NCBI GenBank assembly: GCA_011316305.1
Contig: SAUG01000124.1
Coordinates: 1 to 64,000, forward strand
Reading direction: 5' to 3'
DNA length: 64,000 bases
DNA from: Rusavskia elegans
Taxonomy: Eukaryota; Ascomycota; Lecanoromycetes; Teloschistales; Teloschistaceae
The notes beneath the pieces are model-generated. The model was given only the letters and a program-made list of their open reading frames with translations, was not told the origin of the DNA and did no database searches. Position 1 is the first letter of the stretch. Each line of letters starts with the position of its first letter. Below, one piece after another: positions 1-12,246 of this stretch. The translations under genes were made by a program, and so were the position numbers.

Positions 1-52
1 ACATTATTCTCGTTGGTGCTCGAGACTCGTCCTCACTTCTCATTTGGAACAA

Positions 53-1834
53 TCAAGCGTTTCCATGGAACTCGACGAATCGACCTTGTCCTCTTCTCCT
101 GTTCTCCTTCCCACTGTATTCTTCACTTGCCCGCACTTTCTCCCAAAGTTCTTTTTCCTCTTCTCCACCCACCTTGGCCTCCTCTAGGCTATGCTTCCCC
201 ATACTTCTTCCTTCAGCATGGTGCTCGTTGTCAGATGAAATCTGCTTCATGACCCCTTCCGTCACGCTGGCCTCCTTTCTGTCTACCGTCTCTGCATGTT
301 CTTTGCACCTTTCCATCTCCCATTGGAATTCCTTGAGTGCCCTCAGTTCACTTCCCTCAAATAAGCCCCCAATCAAACCCTGCACAATGCCACCGCCCAG
401 GTTCAACGTGCTGATGAACACAAGCATGAAAGATATACCTGCATGAGTCGACCACCAGATCGCGATGAAGCAAACGATCGAGATGACGACAGACGCTATG
501 AAATGAAAGAGGCGAAGTCGGCGTTGTCGATGTGCGCGCATCTTGTCCGAAGATATGAGAGCAAGTATCTCATCGTATACCGATGAAGGTAGGTATCTTT
601 GCGAAGATGCTGGTGCTTGGTCAGAATGCGAGTCCGGCGGTGACGGTGTGCGAGTAAAGGGTCCCGGAAGGAAGGACGATGTCGGTGAAGGGTTATACGA
701 TGTGTAGAGTGTCGGATGGAGCGACGTGTTGGTCAGCTTTCGCAGCGCCGTGTCGCTGGTCTGTTCGTGCAAGGGGGACTGCTTGGGCAAGACAACGGCG
801 TCCGCTGTTGAGCCTGCGGGAGCACGCGAGATGGTCGCTTCAACGGAGAAATGGTCACTGAGCGAGCAGTCGAGCGTCGGATGGCGTTCGGTCATGCCGA
901 CTTTGGCACTATCGATCCGCCAAGGGGCCGACCGCGGCGATACAGACAGACCATTGCTGAAGAAGATGTAGTCGAGACGTTTGGCCCGAGGATCAGGCTG
1001 CGTCTGATCGACAATAATGGATCTACCCTTGAAGAGCTGCTTCTGCTGCTGCTTACTCCAACGCCAAGTGTTCAACACACTATCGCATGTGGCTCCATTC
1101 TCCCGTAGATTGTATCTGGCATTCGGTATCTCTCTTTGCCGGGCTTTCTCCAGTGGATGGGTCGCGGAGGCAAGTGAAGAATCCGGATGTAGCGTCCTCC
1201 ATACGTCTTGCATAGGCGCGTGAGTAGTGATCAGCTGATACGCCAGACTCGAGGGAGTCAGGTTAAAGTCCCCTAGTCCAATGACGGCGTGTCCTCTCTC
1301 GGCGGCGTGGCGCATCAGCCTGGCAATCTCCCAAGCCTGTGCTGTTCTATGGCACATGTACGAGTCTTCGGATTCCGGGGCATAGGGAGCATGCAAGTGT
1401 GTGCAGAAGACTTCGACTATGCTTTCTTCCCCTTGGGCAGTCTGGATACTTGCACAGGCGACACCTTTACCCACGTACCAGTCGCCGCGAAAGAAAGCAG
1501 TCGGTCGACCATTTAGCGGGTAGCGGACCATATTCGATTCGACGATTGGCCATTTGGACAGGATTGCCAGGCCACCGCCAAAGACGCCGCTGTGGTAGAA
1601 TTTTCCGTGCGGGAGGATATGGCGGGTTTGCCTTCTGATAGCAAGATAGTCCTCCTGGGTCCAGCATTCTTGCAGACCAACGATTTCGGGAGTGGTGACG
1701 GCAGCGGCAATGGATCTCCCGATTTCCTGAAGGCGCTCGACGCGATACTTGGCCAGATATTTGAGACCCCAGCAGTTGTACGTCAAGAGATTGATAGTCG
1801 AAGGAGTCTCCGCTCCAGCCTCAACAGGGTTCAT
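53..1834 (-). CDS. ISC1: Inositol phosphosphingolipid phospholipase C (neutral sphingomyelinase family)
   Basis: Cleaves inositol phosphosphingolipids (yeast Isc1 role) to ceramide at ER/mitochondrial membranes. The protein has an endonuclease/exonuclease/phosphatase fold. Seen in order: TYNCWGLK near the N-terminus, GLQECW with the metal-binding Glu, a P-loop-like GDWYVGKGVA, FCTHLHAPY, GLGDFNLTP with the Asp/Asn pair, RLDYIFFSN, and LSDHFSVEA with the catalytic His. Near the C-terminus two hydrophobic segments (starting FHFIASVVISIVC and ISFMLVFIST) match the paired membrane helices of the family, followed by a charged Lys/Glu-rich tail. It is a single exon. I start at the Met just before the NCWGLK motif (593 aa). 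The frame stays open to another Met at 2089, which would add a hydrophobic 85-residue N-terminus not usual for the family. High confidence in function, moderate in start. Confidence 0.9.
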   Translation of the reverse strand: MNPVEAGAETPSTINLLTYNCWGLKYLAKYRVERLQEIGRSIAAAVTTPEIVGLQECWTQEDYLAIRRQTRHILPHGKFYHSGVFGGGLAILSKWPIVESNMVRYPLNGRPTAFFRGDWYVGKGVACASIQTAQGEESIVEVFCTHLHAPYAPESEDSYMCHRTAQAWEIARLMRHAAERGHAVIGLGDFNLTPSSLAYQLITTHAPMQDVWRTLHPDSSLASATHPLEKARQREIPNARYNLRENGATCDSVLNTWRWSKQQQKQLFKGRSIIVDQTQPDPRAKRLDYIFFSNGLSVSPRSAPWRIDSAKVGMTERHPTLDCSLSDHFSVEATISRAPAGSTADAVVLPKQSPLHEQTSDTALRKLTNTSLHPTLYTSYNPSPTSSFLPGPFTRTPSPPDSHSDQAPASSQRYLPSSVYDEILALISSDKMRAHRQRRLRLFHFIASVVISIVCFIAIWWSTHAGISFMLVFISTLNLGGGIVQGLIGGLFEGSELRALKEFQWEMERCKEHAETVDRKEASVTEGVMKQISSDNEHHAEGRSMGKHSLEEAKVGGEEEKELWEKVRASEEYSGKENRRRGQGRFVEFHGNA

Positions 1835-2440
1835 GGTAAAGCAGTCACGCTTCTCCAAGCACTCTGACAGGCCGTCGAAAGGCTGTATTGCCACGGCGTT
1901 AAGCGTATTTGATGGGAAGCTAAAGTACAACTGGATCAGGGGCAGGAGACGTCTATTCGCATGTTTGCTTGAATAAAGATTGTACAAGTATTGTCGACCC
2001 CAATGGATTGGGAAGTATGATTCGCTTGAGAGGAGAGTTCTGAGAAGCAATAATAATGCAAGAGTTAAGAAAAGAGAGATGAAGGGCACTCCGAAAGTTA
2101 CTAGGGCATACTCCGTACTGTACTTCGGCTTCTGGCAGGTGCACCTTCCTGGGGCAAAGAACTATTCCTTGATCGTCACTAATTTCCGGCTGATCGTTCT
2201 CGTGCCCTTGGATGATTATTAATGATTGCCAGATGGTGGTGAAAAGCGCCAGTATCAGACCTCCAAGTCCTTGACATATGTCACTCTCTGGCCATCACTC
2301 CAGCCTTACTATACACAACAGTATTTGAATCTTTACTCCGTAGGGCTCTCCCAATGCCAAGAAAGAGTCTAATCTTGGGCATCCAGGTGATTTTCCCCAT
2401 CCCTGCACTTCAACTTGATGTGAAGTATCCATCTATCGCC
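1835..2440. promoter_or_regulatory. Divergent intergenic region ISC1 / SWD3-like
   Basis: This is the shared upstream region of the minus-strand ISC1 and the plus-strand WD40 gene. It contains in-frame Met codons for both neighbours (2089 minus, 2354 plus), so the true non-coding core may be only about 2,090-2,353. No RNA gene or repeat was seen. Confidence 0.5.
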
Positions 2441-4018
2441 ATGGTCGAGTCTGCCTCTGATCTTCTCTATGCTCCTCAGGCCCCTGCGCCCAAACGAAGA
2501 CGCATCAATGGCAACCACTCCCCGTCCCGCTATAGCTCACCAGACGAGCTCGCCGCCAGCTCCGACCACGACACCCCAACCTTTCATCGCCGCACCAGCT
2601 CCAAAAACCTGAGTCGTACTTCTGCCGAGACCCAGCGGCGCAGCTATGAAGACTCCCCTGCTGAAGATAGTCCCGACGAACTTGATCACACCATCCATAC
2701 CTTCTATCGCGGTGGCTTGAGGCGCAACCTAAAACCCACTGCTTCCAGACATGCCACCCCGGACGCCCCCAGCGAGATTTCTTTGCTCACCCCGATCCAA
2801 GCTCCCGCTTCACCAACCACATCAGTTCCACCAACAACCCCCCTGCCCCCAGCGGTCAATGAAGCCAGGTATCTCCCGTATAAACAGCAAATGGTTCTGA
2901 AGGGTCATCGAAAGGGCGTCGCCGCCGTTCGCTTCTCTCCCAAAGGGGACAAGATAGCAAGTTGCTGTCAGTAACAGTACTGGCACCCCAGTCACATGGT
3001 TTCGCATGCTGAAAAGATTCGTGTAGCCGCTGACGCAACCATCAGAATCTGGGAAACCTCCACCGGCAAACACCTCCACACCCTTGAGGGCCACCTCGCC
3101 GGTGTCTCCACCATCGCATGGAGCCCCGATAATAGAGTCCTGGCGTCGGGCTCGGACGACAAGTCCATCCGGCTATGGGACACCGTCGCTGGGAAACAGT
3201 ACCCGCGCCAACTACTCGGCCACAACAACTACATCTACTCGATCGCTTTCTCGCCCAAGGGGAACATGATCGTCAGTGGCAGCTACGACGAAGCCGTTTT
3301 CCTGTGGGACGTAAGAACCGCAAGACCCATGCGCTCGTTACCGGCACATTCGGATCCTGTCGGAGGGGTGGACTTCATCCGAGATGGGACCCTCATTGTC
3401 AGCTGTGCTGGGGACGGATTGATCCGTATCTGGGACACTGCCACGGGACAATGCCTGCGAACTTTGGTACATGAAGACAATGCTCCCGTGAGCAGTGTGC
3501 GCTTTGCGCCCAATGGGAAATTCGTCCTCGCATGGACTCTGGACTCCTGTGTTCGTCTCTGGAATTATCACGACGGTCGATGCGTGAAGACCTATCAAGG
3601 ACATCAAAATGTGAAATATAGTCTGAATGGCGCATTTGGCGTATACGGGGATGAGAACGGGGAAGTACCGTTGGGGGAGAAGAAGGCCTTTGCGGCGAGT
3701 GGAAGCGAAACCGGGGAGATTGTCTGGTGGGATGTGGTGAGTAAGGAGGTTTTGCAAAGAGAAGCAGCCCATGAGGGCTGTGTGTTAGGTCTTGATACCT
3801 TGGCAAAGGACGGGTTGGCATTGGCCGTTAGCTGTGGGTTGGATAAATCGATCCGGATTTGGGAGAGGATCTCAGACGAGCCGAGGCTGGAGATGGGACC
3901 TTTTGAGGATGGGCTGATTGGGGGTGACGGATTCGCTGGACAGACCGGAGTAGACGGGGAGACGATAGGTACCCCGATGAAGATGGAAGCTGAGGAGGGC
4001 GAAGTAGACGGAGTATAA
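2441..4018 (+). CDS. SWD3: WD40-repeat protein, Swd3/WDR5-like COMPASS subunit
   Basis: Probable WDR5/Swd3-type beta-propeller of the COMPASS histone H3K4 methyltransferase complex (nuclear). Two exons: 2441-2966 and 3027-4018. The 60-bp intron 2967-3026 restores a perfect WD repeat (ASCS|ADATIRIW). A low-complexity Ser/Pro/Arg-rich N-terminus of about 145 residues is followed by seven WD blades with repeated GH...D...IRLWD spacing. The blade containing LPAHSDPVGGVDF and the phrase KTYQGHQN are hallmark WDR5/Swd3 sequences. The product is 505 aa, longer than yeast Swd3 because of the N-terminal extension. An upstream in-frame Met at 2354 would give 534 aa. I prefer the ATG at 2441, after which the sequence looks protein-like. 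Assignment to COMPASS rests on family similarity only. Confidence 0.85.
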
Positions 4019-4439
4019 TAAACGTGGACGATTCATCCAACAGAAACACTTCAGTACCCTTATCGAATTTCTGTCCAGCTTACCTCTATCGAATGGTTCA
4101 ATACCCTTTGCTTCAGCTTTTCTACTATTCACAAACAATGGCACTTACAATCAGAACGACCGTCTTGATACCAATATACCAATAGCATTGTCTGTCCGTC
4201 CGGCTACCCATACCTATGACCAAACATGCTAAAGTTTCTGTACCTAAGTCCATGAAGCATACCTTAAGTGATACCGAGCTCAGTTCAGCGCACATCATCA
4301 TCCCACTGCATTCTGCTCGGCCACCAAATCCTCCATCTCCAACCATACCACGGACTCCATATCCTCATCACCCAGCCACGCTACAAGACACCGCATCGAT
4401 ATCAGCCATGGCTGCCCGGCCAAAAAAAAAAAAAACCAA
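4019..4439. other. Convergent intergenic region with A14 tract
   Basis: This is the 3' flank shared by the WD40 gene and UBR1. A 14-nt A run (4422-4435) lies directly beyond the UBR1 stop, so it is a T run on the transcribed UBR1 strand. No gene was recognised. Confidence 0.5.
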
Positions 4440-7400
4440 TCACAATGTTTCCCACCCACCACTATTGATATCGGATTCCAATTTCCTCGAAATGGTCGTC
4501 GGGATCCCATGCTGCAGCCAAACATTCCGCAGCAAGGCATCGTAGCGCCGCTGGTTGAGGAACAGCTGTCGGTTATGTTTCAAGCTGGGATCGACTTCCC
4601 CGTACTGGTCGAGGTAGGGGGCATTGTGCCAACTGCCGTTCTTGTCGTGCAGGAACAAGACATTACATTTTCGGATGTTGATGAAAAGACCGACGTTGCG
4701 ACTGCAGCTTCAAGGCACCAAAGTAAGTCAGTACTGGCGGCGACCCTTTGAGACAGGAGATATGAGGACGCGTGACTTACTTCTTGATATGCTGATTGCA
4801 ACCACCCAGATTTTTGTTCTTCAAACAGCAGTTGGCTTGGCTGCAAAAGATGGCTCCGCAGAAAAGGCAGAGGACTGGATCCGAGAGCTCCTTCCCTGTC
4901 GTTGGGCACCGGCGTTTCATCGTCTCAGCCGTGAGAACATCGTACGCTTTCGGAAGGCCGATCAATTCGAATATGACGGGATGGTTGATTCGCATACCAT
5001 TGAGTGCGGCTTCTGTGATGTCTTTCTCTGGATCTTGGCTCCATCTCCAATGCTGGATCCAGCCAGTGAGCATCGCTGAGCTGATACTGTTGGTAGCCGT
5101 AACCGAGGAAAACATGTCCGGAAGAGACGGCAGTCGTAGCGTTCGCGTCAGTCGTTCCAACTCTGGCGCATCAATATCCATGTAGCCAGTGCTGGGGGTG
5201 TCAAGTCCACACTGCACGTGTAAAAGGATGGTCACCTTGCGTAAAAAGGGCGACGCGTAGCTACGGACCATGTTATACCAGCTCCTAGCCAAAGCTTGTG
5301 ACGCAGAATCAGCGCTGAAGACGGAAACACTGGTTTGACTCCAGACTCTGTGGATGTGCTGCACAAAGTTCATGAAAGAGCCCAAGTCCTTGTTCGAAGG
5401 CCAGGGGTGATTTGCCGCAGCCTCGGATCGCCCGTACATGGGCAAGCGAGGACTTCTAAGAAGGCAGAGGACTACCTTTACCAGCTCCAGGAGGTAGCAC
5501 AATCGAACAATGTGGTGGATTTCCAAATTGAATGCCGGACCCAGACAGACCGAGCATTCGGCAAGGAATACGAAAGGATCCTGTGAGATAGCTGGCAACA
5601 TCGAAGTCAACGAAGTCTTGGTGTACTTGCCCCATGCTGAAAGCCCCATACTGACGATTTGAGGATGGCCGCCAAAAAGCTGCAAGAGCTGATTGACGCT
5701 CGTGTCTGAGAATTCCGGTGCTGACCGATTGGTACCAGTACCAGGAGTGCGCATACCGCCAACGGCGATATAGGACGAAGCCGTCTCCGAGAGGATTCGC
5801 AAGTGCGTCAAAACCAGCGAGGGGATTTTCTCGAGCAGCGTCATGCCCGGCTCCGCCTGGATGCCTCTCTGGGCAATCTCAGTCGCAGCGATAGAGTATC
5901 CCAATGTCCTCGGTAAGGTATCGGTGTATATCAGATCTTCGGGTGACATGGCAGGTTTGGTCGGATAGGTTCGGTCGCTGAGTTCATTTGCCTTGATGGT
6001 GTCCTTTAGACGCTGGTACACAAGTAGACATTCTTGCATCGGAATAGACTCTGTTGTCGGTGGGAGAGTCGGAGCCATTGAATTGATTCCGTCGTCGGTA
6101 GGGTAGTTTCCAGGCATGGATTGCAATCCAGACGCGGAACTCCTGTTCGGATATTGAGCTGAACTTGAGGCGGCGACGTGGGCCTGTATCATCTTCGTGG
6201 CCAGCGAGGGAAAGATGGTCTTCGAGGTGTAATGGATGAAGAGTTCCTTGGGACGACTGCAGTCTTCGCTGACGGGTTGTTTCTTAAACCTATCGAGAGC
6301 AAGACCGATACCTGAGACCAACCAGTCGTCAAAGGGCACTTCGACTTGCAGCACCCCTGGAAACATCTCTTCCTTGCCCTTCCAGATGATAGGCAGAAAT
6401 GTGTTCCCGAGTGCTTTACACAGCGGACAGACGAATTCATTGCGCTTGAGTCTCTCAGGATGGTTGCGTGCGATCTGGTGGTTTTGTCGACGATACGCAG
6501 CTGCACTGAACGTCTCGAAGCATTTGTAGTGCATGACATGACCACAACCTGTTGACACTGGCCCTGTTGCTGTATGTGCTGATGGGAACCCTTTTCCAAG
6601 CCCTTGATATTCCGCCATGACTTCCTCCCCACTCGAAGCCAATTTACGGACGTGCTCTCGATTTCGTCCGGCCACACCGAACGGACGTATCTCATCTGCT
6701 GACCTGTCGAGACTGGCCGGTGTGGAGAGCACCTCCCCGACGAAATCCTCATCGGCCAGATCAGTCTGTCGGAAGATATTGCTATTCATCATGAGGGCGA
6801 AGGTGCCGTACAACCGCGATTCATTCACTTCTTCTTGACACACGAGACAATTGTCGGCAGGATACTTCCATGTCTTCTTGTGTTCCTCAGTGGCAGCAGG
6901 TAAAGTAGGTCCCGAAGCGTCTGGATCGTCTTCACCCCAGTCGATGTTTTCCTGGTTCGCCTTCTCGAAAATCTGCTGCTGCTGCTGGAAGTTCGCCATG
7001 ATCTTTGCTTGCCGATCCAATGCTTGCCGCTTCTTGGCCTCTCGCGATTCTTGTGCTTGCTTGCGTTTGGCTTCGGAGTCGTCCGACAGAGGTGTCAGTG
7101 GTGATTCAGCGCCCAAGCGATCAAGGAGCATCCGCTGGCTCGCATTTCCAGACGATTGGATCTGTGCAACAGCGGACGCGTAGAGGCGAGGCCGGCGTTG
7201 CTGTAGCCGGTGCATGATGAGACGTATCTTGGGATGACAGGCCTTGAGCTTTTCGTTTTCCAACATCTTGACCAACAAACTAAATATGGTTGGGAGGTAA
7301 GTGCCAGTATGAGCGGCCTTGCAGAGAGCATGGAAGACAAACGACTCGCTTCGATCATCTGTATCATCCATAGCGATCCGTTCGTCTTCGATGACGGCGG

Positions 7401-10400
7401 CCAATGTCAGATGCAGCACCACTTGCAGAAAGGCCTCGAGTCTCGTATCGGGAATCTGAAGCTGTTGTTGCGCGACAAGGGGGAAGGACAGTGAGTAGTA
7501 AATGATCTGTGCGAACAGCAGTGTCTTGGTAAACGCAGCCAGATCTTTGAAGAGACCCGACTGAATGGGTTGCAGCTTCGGTTCAAGCACGATCTCGGAC
7601 ACTGCCTGGCCAGTCACTTTAGCTGCCCATGTTCGATAGGCGTTTTCGGCCTCGTCACGTTGATTCTTGCTGAAATGGGCAATGTACGGGTCTACGTCAG
7701 CGAGATACTCTGGCTTCAGCTCAAACGTTCCGGAGTCTGATAAGCCTTCGGGAGCCTTAAAGTTGGTCATATCCTCCAAGATCTTTTGGAACTCTTCGCC
7801 ATCTTGCACCTTCTCTGACAGGCGGCTGCACAGCTCGGAGAAAGGAATGGGTTTGAAGCACAAGATATGTGTCAAGTCACGACGTATGGCGAGCGTCTGA
7901 GGCTTGGAGCTGGCATCCAGCGGCTGCAGCAGGGTCCGATCGCTCAGCAGAACAATCATGAGGTGGATAAAGTCTTCAGCAACGTCTAGTTGCTGGTTCG
8001 TTTCGAAGCCTGAACGAATGACATAGTTACCTCTCATCCAGTCGTCCATACCGAAGCGGTCAATCATCGATGCGAGGATTATACTTGGATCGCAGACCAC
8101 CACCGCCGTTTGCAAGAGGAAGATGTCTCGGTTGTGGGCAAGGTCCCGATTGCCAACACCGCGATAAGTTCCCTGCTGATGCCGAAGACTGAGACCATTG
8201 CGAACCCACATACCGGCTTTCATTTGGGCCAACCAAGCGCACACCCGTAAAGGCGAGTCGAACAGAGCCAGTAGATATTTGTCCGCTTCGAGATCAGGCA
8301 CAAAAATCCTATACGACGGTGATTCTCGCAACTCTTCGCTCGTGAAATGTAGGAGGCGTTGCAGATCCGTAGACGACATACTCTTGGCTTGACCTATGAG
8401 CCACGATAGAGTATAATGCAGCGGATGGTGGAAACTGATGGGTTTATTTTCGACGACAAAGTCGACCACTGAATGCTGCGGCCGTTGGTCATCGGCTACC
8501 GTTTCGAAGTCGAAAGGCTGCAACGTCTTGAATTTGATCTCCTCCTTGATCTCAGCCTGATCAAAGCGAGCCCTCTCGGCGCCCGTCGCATTGGTGATTG
8601 TTGCCTTTGCGACTGTTCGTATAACCCGCGAGGCATGAACCAGATCCTCGGATGTCTTGCACACGAAAGATTCCGAAAACACTCGACAAAGTTTGTTGAT
8701 GTCCCTTGTGAGTAGCGAAGCCATGATCCACGTATCGGTCTCGTATTCGACATGCTCTCCAACAGCTCGAACGTTGGGACATATACCCTGGGGGAGCCTG
8801 ATCAGATCCAAGAATTGAAGAGCATAGCGTTGTTGTGTACGCAGAAGGCCGTGCACGTATTCGCAGTCAAGGAGGTGCTTTAGGTGTTGGAAAGGATGTG
8901 TCATTCGACGATTGGTGACCGAGCCAGCATCGAAAGCCAGGGTGTCGCTCACAGATACTTCCCATGGATGACCAACCTGGCGGCGCGTCAAAAAAGTGTA
9001 CAGAATAGCGATTAAAGTGGTCAGAAAATTGCCCCTTTCGACGATTTCCTCGGTGATCGAGGCTGTCGTGAGCATTTGCGTCGACAGATGGATTATTGAG
9101 TGGTCTGGTTCACGGTCTGCAATGAGATAGAGCTGGGAGAGTACGGTATACAACCCTGCGAATCGAAGCCCCAATATTCGCTTGAAGTTTGGAACCGTAA
9201 CGACCGTCTGGATGTATAACTCTCGAAGATCTGTTCTGGCCTTTTTCCATAGTCTTAAGTCAAAGAGGATGAGCCAATCCAACCTAATCCGTTGACGAAG
9301 ATCTTGCTCAAGCGGCACGTGTGCTCTCGATACAAATCCTTCTGGCTGTTCCAACCAGTATGATGGCGGCTTGCTTTGCGGGTTCCGAGGCTGTTGCTTC
9401 GGAGTCTTGGGAATCTCTACGTTGACCGTGGAGCTTGAGGAGATGAGTGGTTCGGTAGGATCAGCATTCGACACTGATCTGCGCTGGGACAACCGTCCCA
9501 CAGGCCGCACTGGGGGAGGCGGAGGCGGTGGAGGTGGATAGCCGGCATATGTTGCCTCAGATATCTCGATAGGGTCTTCGGGCTCTCCAGAGGTACGCAT
9601 GTCGAGGTCTCGGCCGACTGCTCTGACCTCAGGAGCGATATCCACGTCGATGTCCATTTCATCATCATTCGCCTGACTATCCGCCTCATCATCTCCGTCG
9701 TCAATGTCGTTGTCGTTGGACCCAGCATCGGAATCACTGTCCGGGACAATGGGTCGTAGGCGAGCGATGAACTCACCACGGAACATCTGAGCAGCATACA
9801 AACGTTCGAACGCTTCATTCTCGTCGGCTTGCTGATCGTCGAGGCCATCTTTGCCCACTGTTGAGTTCACCGCGGCACTGCCAGTCCGCCACGATTTCAA
9901 GATTTCCTCGCAGATCGTGTTCCGTAGAAGTACATGATCTGAACCTACACTACAACCGTCGATATCTTGAAGCCACTCGATCATAGTCCCGCACATCTGT
10001 TCTCTGAAAGTATCGCGGGATGACCGAATGGTCACGGTGATCTTGATCTCCTCGATGATCTTTGCAATCTTGAGCAGCCGTTTGACGTCCTTTGAGTATG
10101 TCACAACGCTGCGACCAGTGTCGTTGGTCTCGTTTGCTCTGTCTAAACCGAACTGTAATTCCCTTTTACAAGCTCGCGCCACCTGATTCGTCACTTCGTC
10201 CACGGTATGTTTTTCGTCATTCCAGAGGATCAACGCAAACTCGGGATCGGGGTCATCGATTTCTTCGTACCACTTGGAGGCTAAATGTGAGAGTTGCTCG
10301 TCATGTCTGATTGAGTCCTCGGTCTTCTGTAATCGAAGCTGCTCGGGCGAACAAGAAACCACATCGCAGATATAATCGAATGTCCTCCCAATAGTCATCC

Positions 10401-10941
10401 TGATGCTTTCCAATAACTCATCAGGCAATTGCGGGGCCTCTTTCGCCTTGCCGGTACTCTTTGATGAATCCTCGGCATGTATGGCACAAATGACAGGCGA
10501 CTTCCAGGCCTCTGGATCTCCACAGTCGCAACAGCCTCCATTCCCCGAAGAGTTGTTGACGGAAACGATGTGACCAGTGTGTTCCGAGGCGTTAAAGCAA
10601 CGGCTGCAGAGGACGGACGTGTCGTCGATCTCACAGGTCCTGCACCGGTAGACGGCTTCTGCATTCTTGAAGATATGCCCGCATCGTCTACCCCGAGCTC
10701 CTGGCGAGTACTCTGCACCTTCGACTAAACCTTGGGCTTCCCGGAGTGACCAGGGCTGCAAGCTGGCGGGGACAGTACCGCCGAAGAGACCACGGAGGAA
10801 GTCGTCGTTATCAGCTGCTAAGGATCTGAATAGATGCTGCTGCAGAACGCTTCTCGCTGACTCGTCATAACGATAATTGTGCTTTGCGGGCAAATCTCGA
10901 AGGATCTGACAGAGTCGTCGCTCCCGACTTGTGAGAAGCAT
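4440..10941 (-). CDS. UBR1: N-recognin E3 ubiquitin ligase UBR1
   Basis: Recognises N-degrons and ubiquitinates substrates with an E2 of the Rad6 type (cytosol/nucleus). Two exons: 4781-10941 and 4440-4707, with a 73-bp intron (donor GTAAGT, branch TACTGAC). The product is 2,142 aa, close to the family's usual length. The UBR box lies at residues about 87-157 (RCGHIFK, RCRTC, CSRCF, CDCGDPEAW). An acidic linker and a run of nine prolines follow near residue 480. The RING-type motif (TGCGHVMHYKCFETF...VCPLCKALGN) is at roughly residues 1,440-1,490. The C-terminal autoinhibitory domain ends with the conserved LFLHDKNGSW and RNVWLQHGIP...GGWETL, the latter encoded by the small last exon. The start Met at 10941 leaves a normal N-terminus of about 85 residues before the UBR box. 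Confidence 0.96.
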
Positions 10942-11519
10942 GGCTGGCCCGAGTTATCATAGCTGGACTCGTCCAGTACAGTCTTTCGCTGGAGTTGCTC
11001 CAAGTAGACTCTGCCGATATCAAGGCAGGCTGGATGCTTTGAGTGAATGCGGGCGAATGTTGATGATGGAGACGGAATGGCACGGAGCGGATTACTTGAG
11101 CCTTAGTTGTTGGAGGTTCAGTGCTGTTGTAGGTGGTGGCGGAGTTGCGCAATATGGAATTTGTTTGGAGGTCGTTAAGTGGAAGTCACACGTGGGGAAG
11201 CTCGAAGATCTACGTATCTTTCGAAATTTCACAAGACCATACGACTGGACAAATTTCGGATTGCAGAATCGACTTTGGATGACAGTTGAATCGATGGATG
11301 ATCCGTTATTATATACAGGTCTCGCAATGAATGCATCCCTCAATTGACGCGAGCACACCCCTTTTCATGCCGTTTGCGCAGACGACCGAGCTCCCACTCT
11401 AGTATCAGAGTCCAAGCGCACTACCACCAAAGCTCGCCTTTGCCTCATGATGCCCTCGAATAGCAGAGGCATGTTGCCGGAGTCTACTCTTAGCTGATAG
11501 CGGGTGCCCTCCAGTCTCG
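10942..11519. other. Intergenic region, UBR1 promoter / QCR9 3' flank
   Basis: This holds the 5' region of UBR1 and the 3' flank of QCR9. Open frames here are short, lack family similarity and overlap on both strands. No repeat or RNA gene was recognised. Confidence 0.4.
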
Positions 11520-11945
11520 TCACTCGTCCTCATCCTCCTCACTCTGCACGTATTTGTGGCGTATGTCCTTCCATTGTCGCTGCCTATGCGTTAATTTCTG
11601 GCGCAAAGGTGTGACGACAGCGCTGTAAATCTTACGCCTTTGTTGTTCCAGTCCCATATCTTCGTCAAGGCGGTGTCGAATCCGCTGCGAACGAGGTGTT
11701 GCGTTAGCCTCCGTCGTTCCATGTAGATTTGTAACGATTCTCACATTTCGAAAGCAAAAGCTCCTGCGAAGACCGTTGTGAGGAAAACCACGTTCCGCCG
11801 AAACAAAGCGCTGTTTCCAAATCAGCAGGGAGCTTTGTACGTGGTCCGAGGCCACTTGCTTGTAGAGGCCAGAAGCGATCTATGGGTGACGGTCAGCCTG
11901 CGGATTGAGCTTGATAGATGAAGCTTCTGGACCTACGCCTGGCAT
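11520..11945 (-). CDS. QCR9: Cytochrome b-c1 complex subunit 9 (complex III)
   Basis: A small single-span inner-membrane subunit of ubiquinol-cytochrome c reductase. I assembled it from five exons: 11937-11945 (Met-Pro-Gly), 11860-11879, 11745-11810, 11636-11684 and 11520-11579. Together they give 67 aa, the family's length. Seen in the product: LYNALFRRN at the N-terminus, the membrane segment VVFLTTVFAGAFAFE, GFDTALTKIWDWNNKG, and the C-terminal QWKDIRHKYV plus an acidic tail, all matching QCR9. Every junction keeps phase. Intron 2 (11811-11859) begins GCAAGT, so it is a GC-AG intron. The others begin with GTAGGT, GTGAGA and GTAAGA. The 9-nt first exon is the least certain part. The gene shares a 301-bp divergent promoter with PYM. 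Confidence 0.88.
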
Positions 11946-12246
11946 CTTGCCAACCTATCCGTATGCCCACGAATTCCTTCCTTGATGCGAACGAGGGTAT
12001 TGTTTGAATGGCTGCGTGTCGGAGAGAAGGAAAGTCGCAAGCACACTAGAGTTTCCGTATCATTGGGGAGGGCCCCATTATTGCTGATGCGTGATTGGCT
12101 GCCAACTTGGCGTCTTGGCAACGGACTTTCGATCAACGACTTCCGATGATGTGACCTGACTTTCCCCAATCTCTTCCGTGATAGCAGCCGTCGAGGCTTT
12201 CGCTTGCATTTTGTCTGGGCGGTTCTCCTTCAGCTCCTTGAGCAAC
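11946..12246. promoter_or_regulatory. Bidirectional promoter region QCR9 / PYM
   Basis: The 301 bp between the start codons of two divergently transcribed genes must hold both promoters and 5' UTRs. No specific binding site could be assigned by eye. Confidence 0.5.

Noticed and set aside
1835..2089. N-terminal extension of ISC1 with a hydrophobic leader
   Set aside because: Open in frame but not like the family, whose members begin shortly before the NCWGLK motif. Kept as an alternative start only.
11811..11859. Reading QCR9 exon 2 straight through into the following frame (a 119-residue protein)
   Set aside because: It gives no recognisable protein in the middle, while the spliced version reproduces QCR9 completely.
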